Both the position numbers and the translations under genes were made by a program. A stretch of 64,000 nt of DNA from Pseudomonas sp. L5B5. GTDB taxonomy: Bacteria > Pseudomonadota > Gammaproteobacteria > Pseudomonadales > Pseudomonadaceae. This document shows positions 63,414 through 64,000 of this stretch, in pieces. The stretch spans positions 6,373,501-6,437,500 of the forward strand of contig NZ_CP084742.1 in the NCBI RefSeq assembly GCF_020520285.1. Reading direction: 5' to 3'. Below the pieces are notes generated by a model. It had not been told where the DNA came from. It did no database searches and saw only the letters and a list, made by a program, of their open reading frames with translations. How positions within the stretch are numbered: the stretch's first letter is position 1; each line of letters begins with the position of its first letter.

Positions 63414-63854
63414 ATGCAACCTCGCCTGGATTTCTACACCGCCTCGCCCGAGGCCCTCAAGGCCATGCTCGCCCTGGAGGCCTCGGTCTCGCGGCTACCC
63501 CTGGAAAAGCCCCTGGTCGAGCTGGTCAAGCTGCGGGCTTCGCAGATCAACGGCTGTGCCTTCTGTGTCGACATGCACAGCCTGGATGCCCTCAAGCACG
63601 GGGAAACCGAACGTCGCCTGTTCGCCGTAGCGGTCTGGCGCGAAAGCCCGTTCTTCACCCCGCGCGAGCGTGCCGCCCTCGCCTGGACCGAAGCCCTGAC
63701 CCGGCTCAGCGAGACCCAGGCGCCGGACGCCGACTACGAGTTGTTGACCAGTCAATTCAGCCCCAGCGAGTGCGTGGACCTGACGATGGCGATTTCCACC
63801 ATCAACAGTTGGAATCGCCTGGCGGTGGGTTTTCGCAAATTGCCCCAGGCCTGA
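63414..63854 (+). CDS. AhpD-like carboxymuconolactone decarboxylase-family protein
   Basis: A 146-residue helical protein of the AhpD/CMD superfamily. The redox motif is CAFC (Cys48, Cys51) followed by His55 (CVDMHSLDA), typical of the peroxidase-related branch. Members use the cysteine pair to reduce peroxides or act as thiol oxidoreductases. The ATG is preceded by GGAG ten bases upstream. It converges with an AraC gene at the window edge; AraC/AhpD-like neighbours are common in Pseudomonas, but a shared role is a guess. Confidence 0.88.
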   Translation: MQPRLDFYTASPEALKAMLALEASVSRLPLEKPLVELVKLRASQINGCAFCVDMHSLDALKHGETERRLFAVAVWRESPFFTPRERAALAWTEALTRLSETQAPDADYELLTSQFSPSECVDLTMAISTINSWNRLAVGFRKLPQA

Positions 63855-63866
63855 ATGCCCTGTGCT

Positions 63867-64000
63867 TCACTTGAAATAAGCCCGGGGCGTGGTGCCCGTC
63901 ATGCTCTTGAAGAAGGCGATGAAGATGCTGTCGCTGGCAAAGCCCAGTTCGAAGGCGCTGTAGCCGATGCTGCGGCCGGTGGCCAGCAACTCGATGGCGC
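63867..64000 (-). CDS. C-terminal end of an AraC-family regulator, cut by window edge
   Basis: The minus-strand frame gives 43 residues ending in a TGA at 63869-63867. The reading AIELLATGRSIGYSAFELGF, then SDSIFIAFFKSMTG and TPRAYFK, is the second helix-turn-helix of AraC/XylS regulators. The rest lies outside the window. It converges with the AhpD-like gene after 12 bases. Confidence 0.85.
   Translation of the reverse strand, partial: AIELLATGRSIGYSAFELGFASDSIFIAFFKSMTGTTPRAYFK

Noticed and set aside
1..64000. CRISPR arrays, tRNA or rRNA genes, insertion sequences, prophage
   Set aside because: I saw no regularly spaced short repeats, cloverleaf, transposase or phage sequence; the large repeats are all NRPS module duplications.

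Overview
The window is a high-GC chromosomal segment of a fluorescent Pseudomonas, most probably of the P. protegens (Pf-5/CHA0) type. About 52 kb (2.0-54.1 kb) is the peptide, transport and maturation part of a pyoverdine siderophore locus. The eight adenylation-domain codes I read by eye give Asp - fOHOrn - Lys - Thr - Ala - Ala - fOHOrn - Lys. With epimerisation domains after residues 2, 6 and 7, this agrees with the peptide I remember for the pyoverdine of P. protegens CHA0/Pf-5. That match rests on memory, not on a search.

Layout. 0-2.0 kb: a gene start running off the left edge, a TetR repressor, its double operator and a divergent MFS exporter. 2.0-4.0 kb: a type II thioesterase and a convergent FAD-binding siderophore-interacting protein. 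4.1-35.1 kb: the NRPS operon pvdI-pvdJ-pvdD, three giant genes on + ending in a strong hairpin terminator. 35.4-39.7 kb (-): fpvA receptor and pvdE exporter. 39.9-46.3 kb: pvdF (+), pvdM-pvdN-pvdO (-) and pvdP (+), the enzymes for hydroxyornithine formylation and periplasmic chromophore maturation. 46.3-47.1 kb (-): two small genes, SMI1/KNR4-like and DUF3349-like, not obviously part of pyoverdine. 47.2-51.7 kb (-): pvdR-pvdT-opmQ efflux pump. 52.1-54.0 kb (+): fpvI sigma factor and pvdA. 54.1-58.1 kb: a PhoP-box-preceded mgtA-mgtC pair with a long leader. 58.4-64.0 kb: ordinary chromosomal genes (receiver-like protein, LysR, pirin, ycaC, MscS/cNMP channel, AhpD-like, AraC end) with REP-like repeats.

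How it works together. PvdA and PvdF make N5-formyl-N5-hydroxyornithine. PvdI, PvdJ and PvdD extend the chromophore precursor, which is started by PvdL (not in this window). PvdE moves the acylated ferribactin to the periplasm, where PvdM, PvdN, PvdO and PvdP mature it. PvdRT-OpmQ exports the product and FpvA takes up the ferric form and signals through FpvI. Nine intergenic sites fit the iron-starvation (PvdS) promoter TAAAT/TAATT-N16-CGT, all with exactly 16 bases between the blocks. pvdL, pvdH, pvdS, pvdQ and the anti-sigma gene fpvR are not in the window.

I see no unquestionably new system. The best leads are the recombined NRPS modules (a near-identical ~2 kb fOHOrn adenylation/carrier unit in two synthetases), a rod-like RNA structure in front of the thioesterase, the structured mgtA leader, and the SMI1/DUF3349 gene pair inserted in the locus. 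No tRNA, rRNA, CRISPR array, insertion sequence or phage gene was seen.
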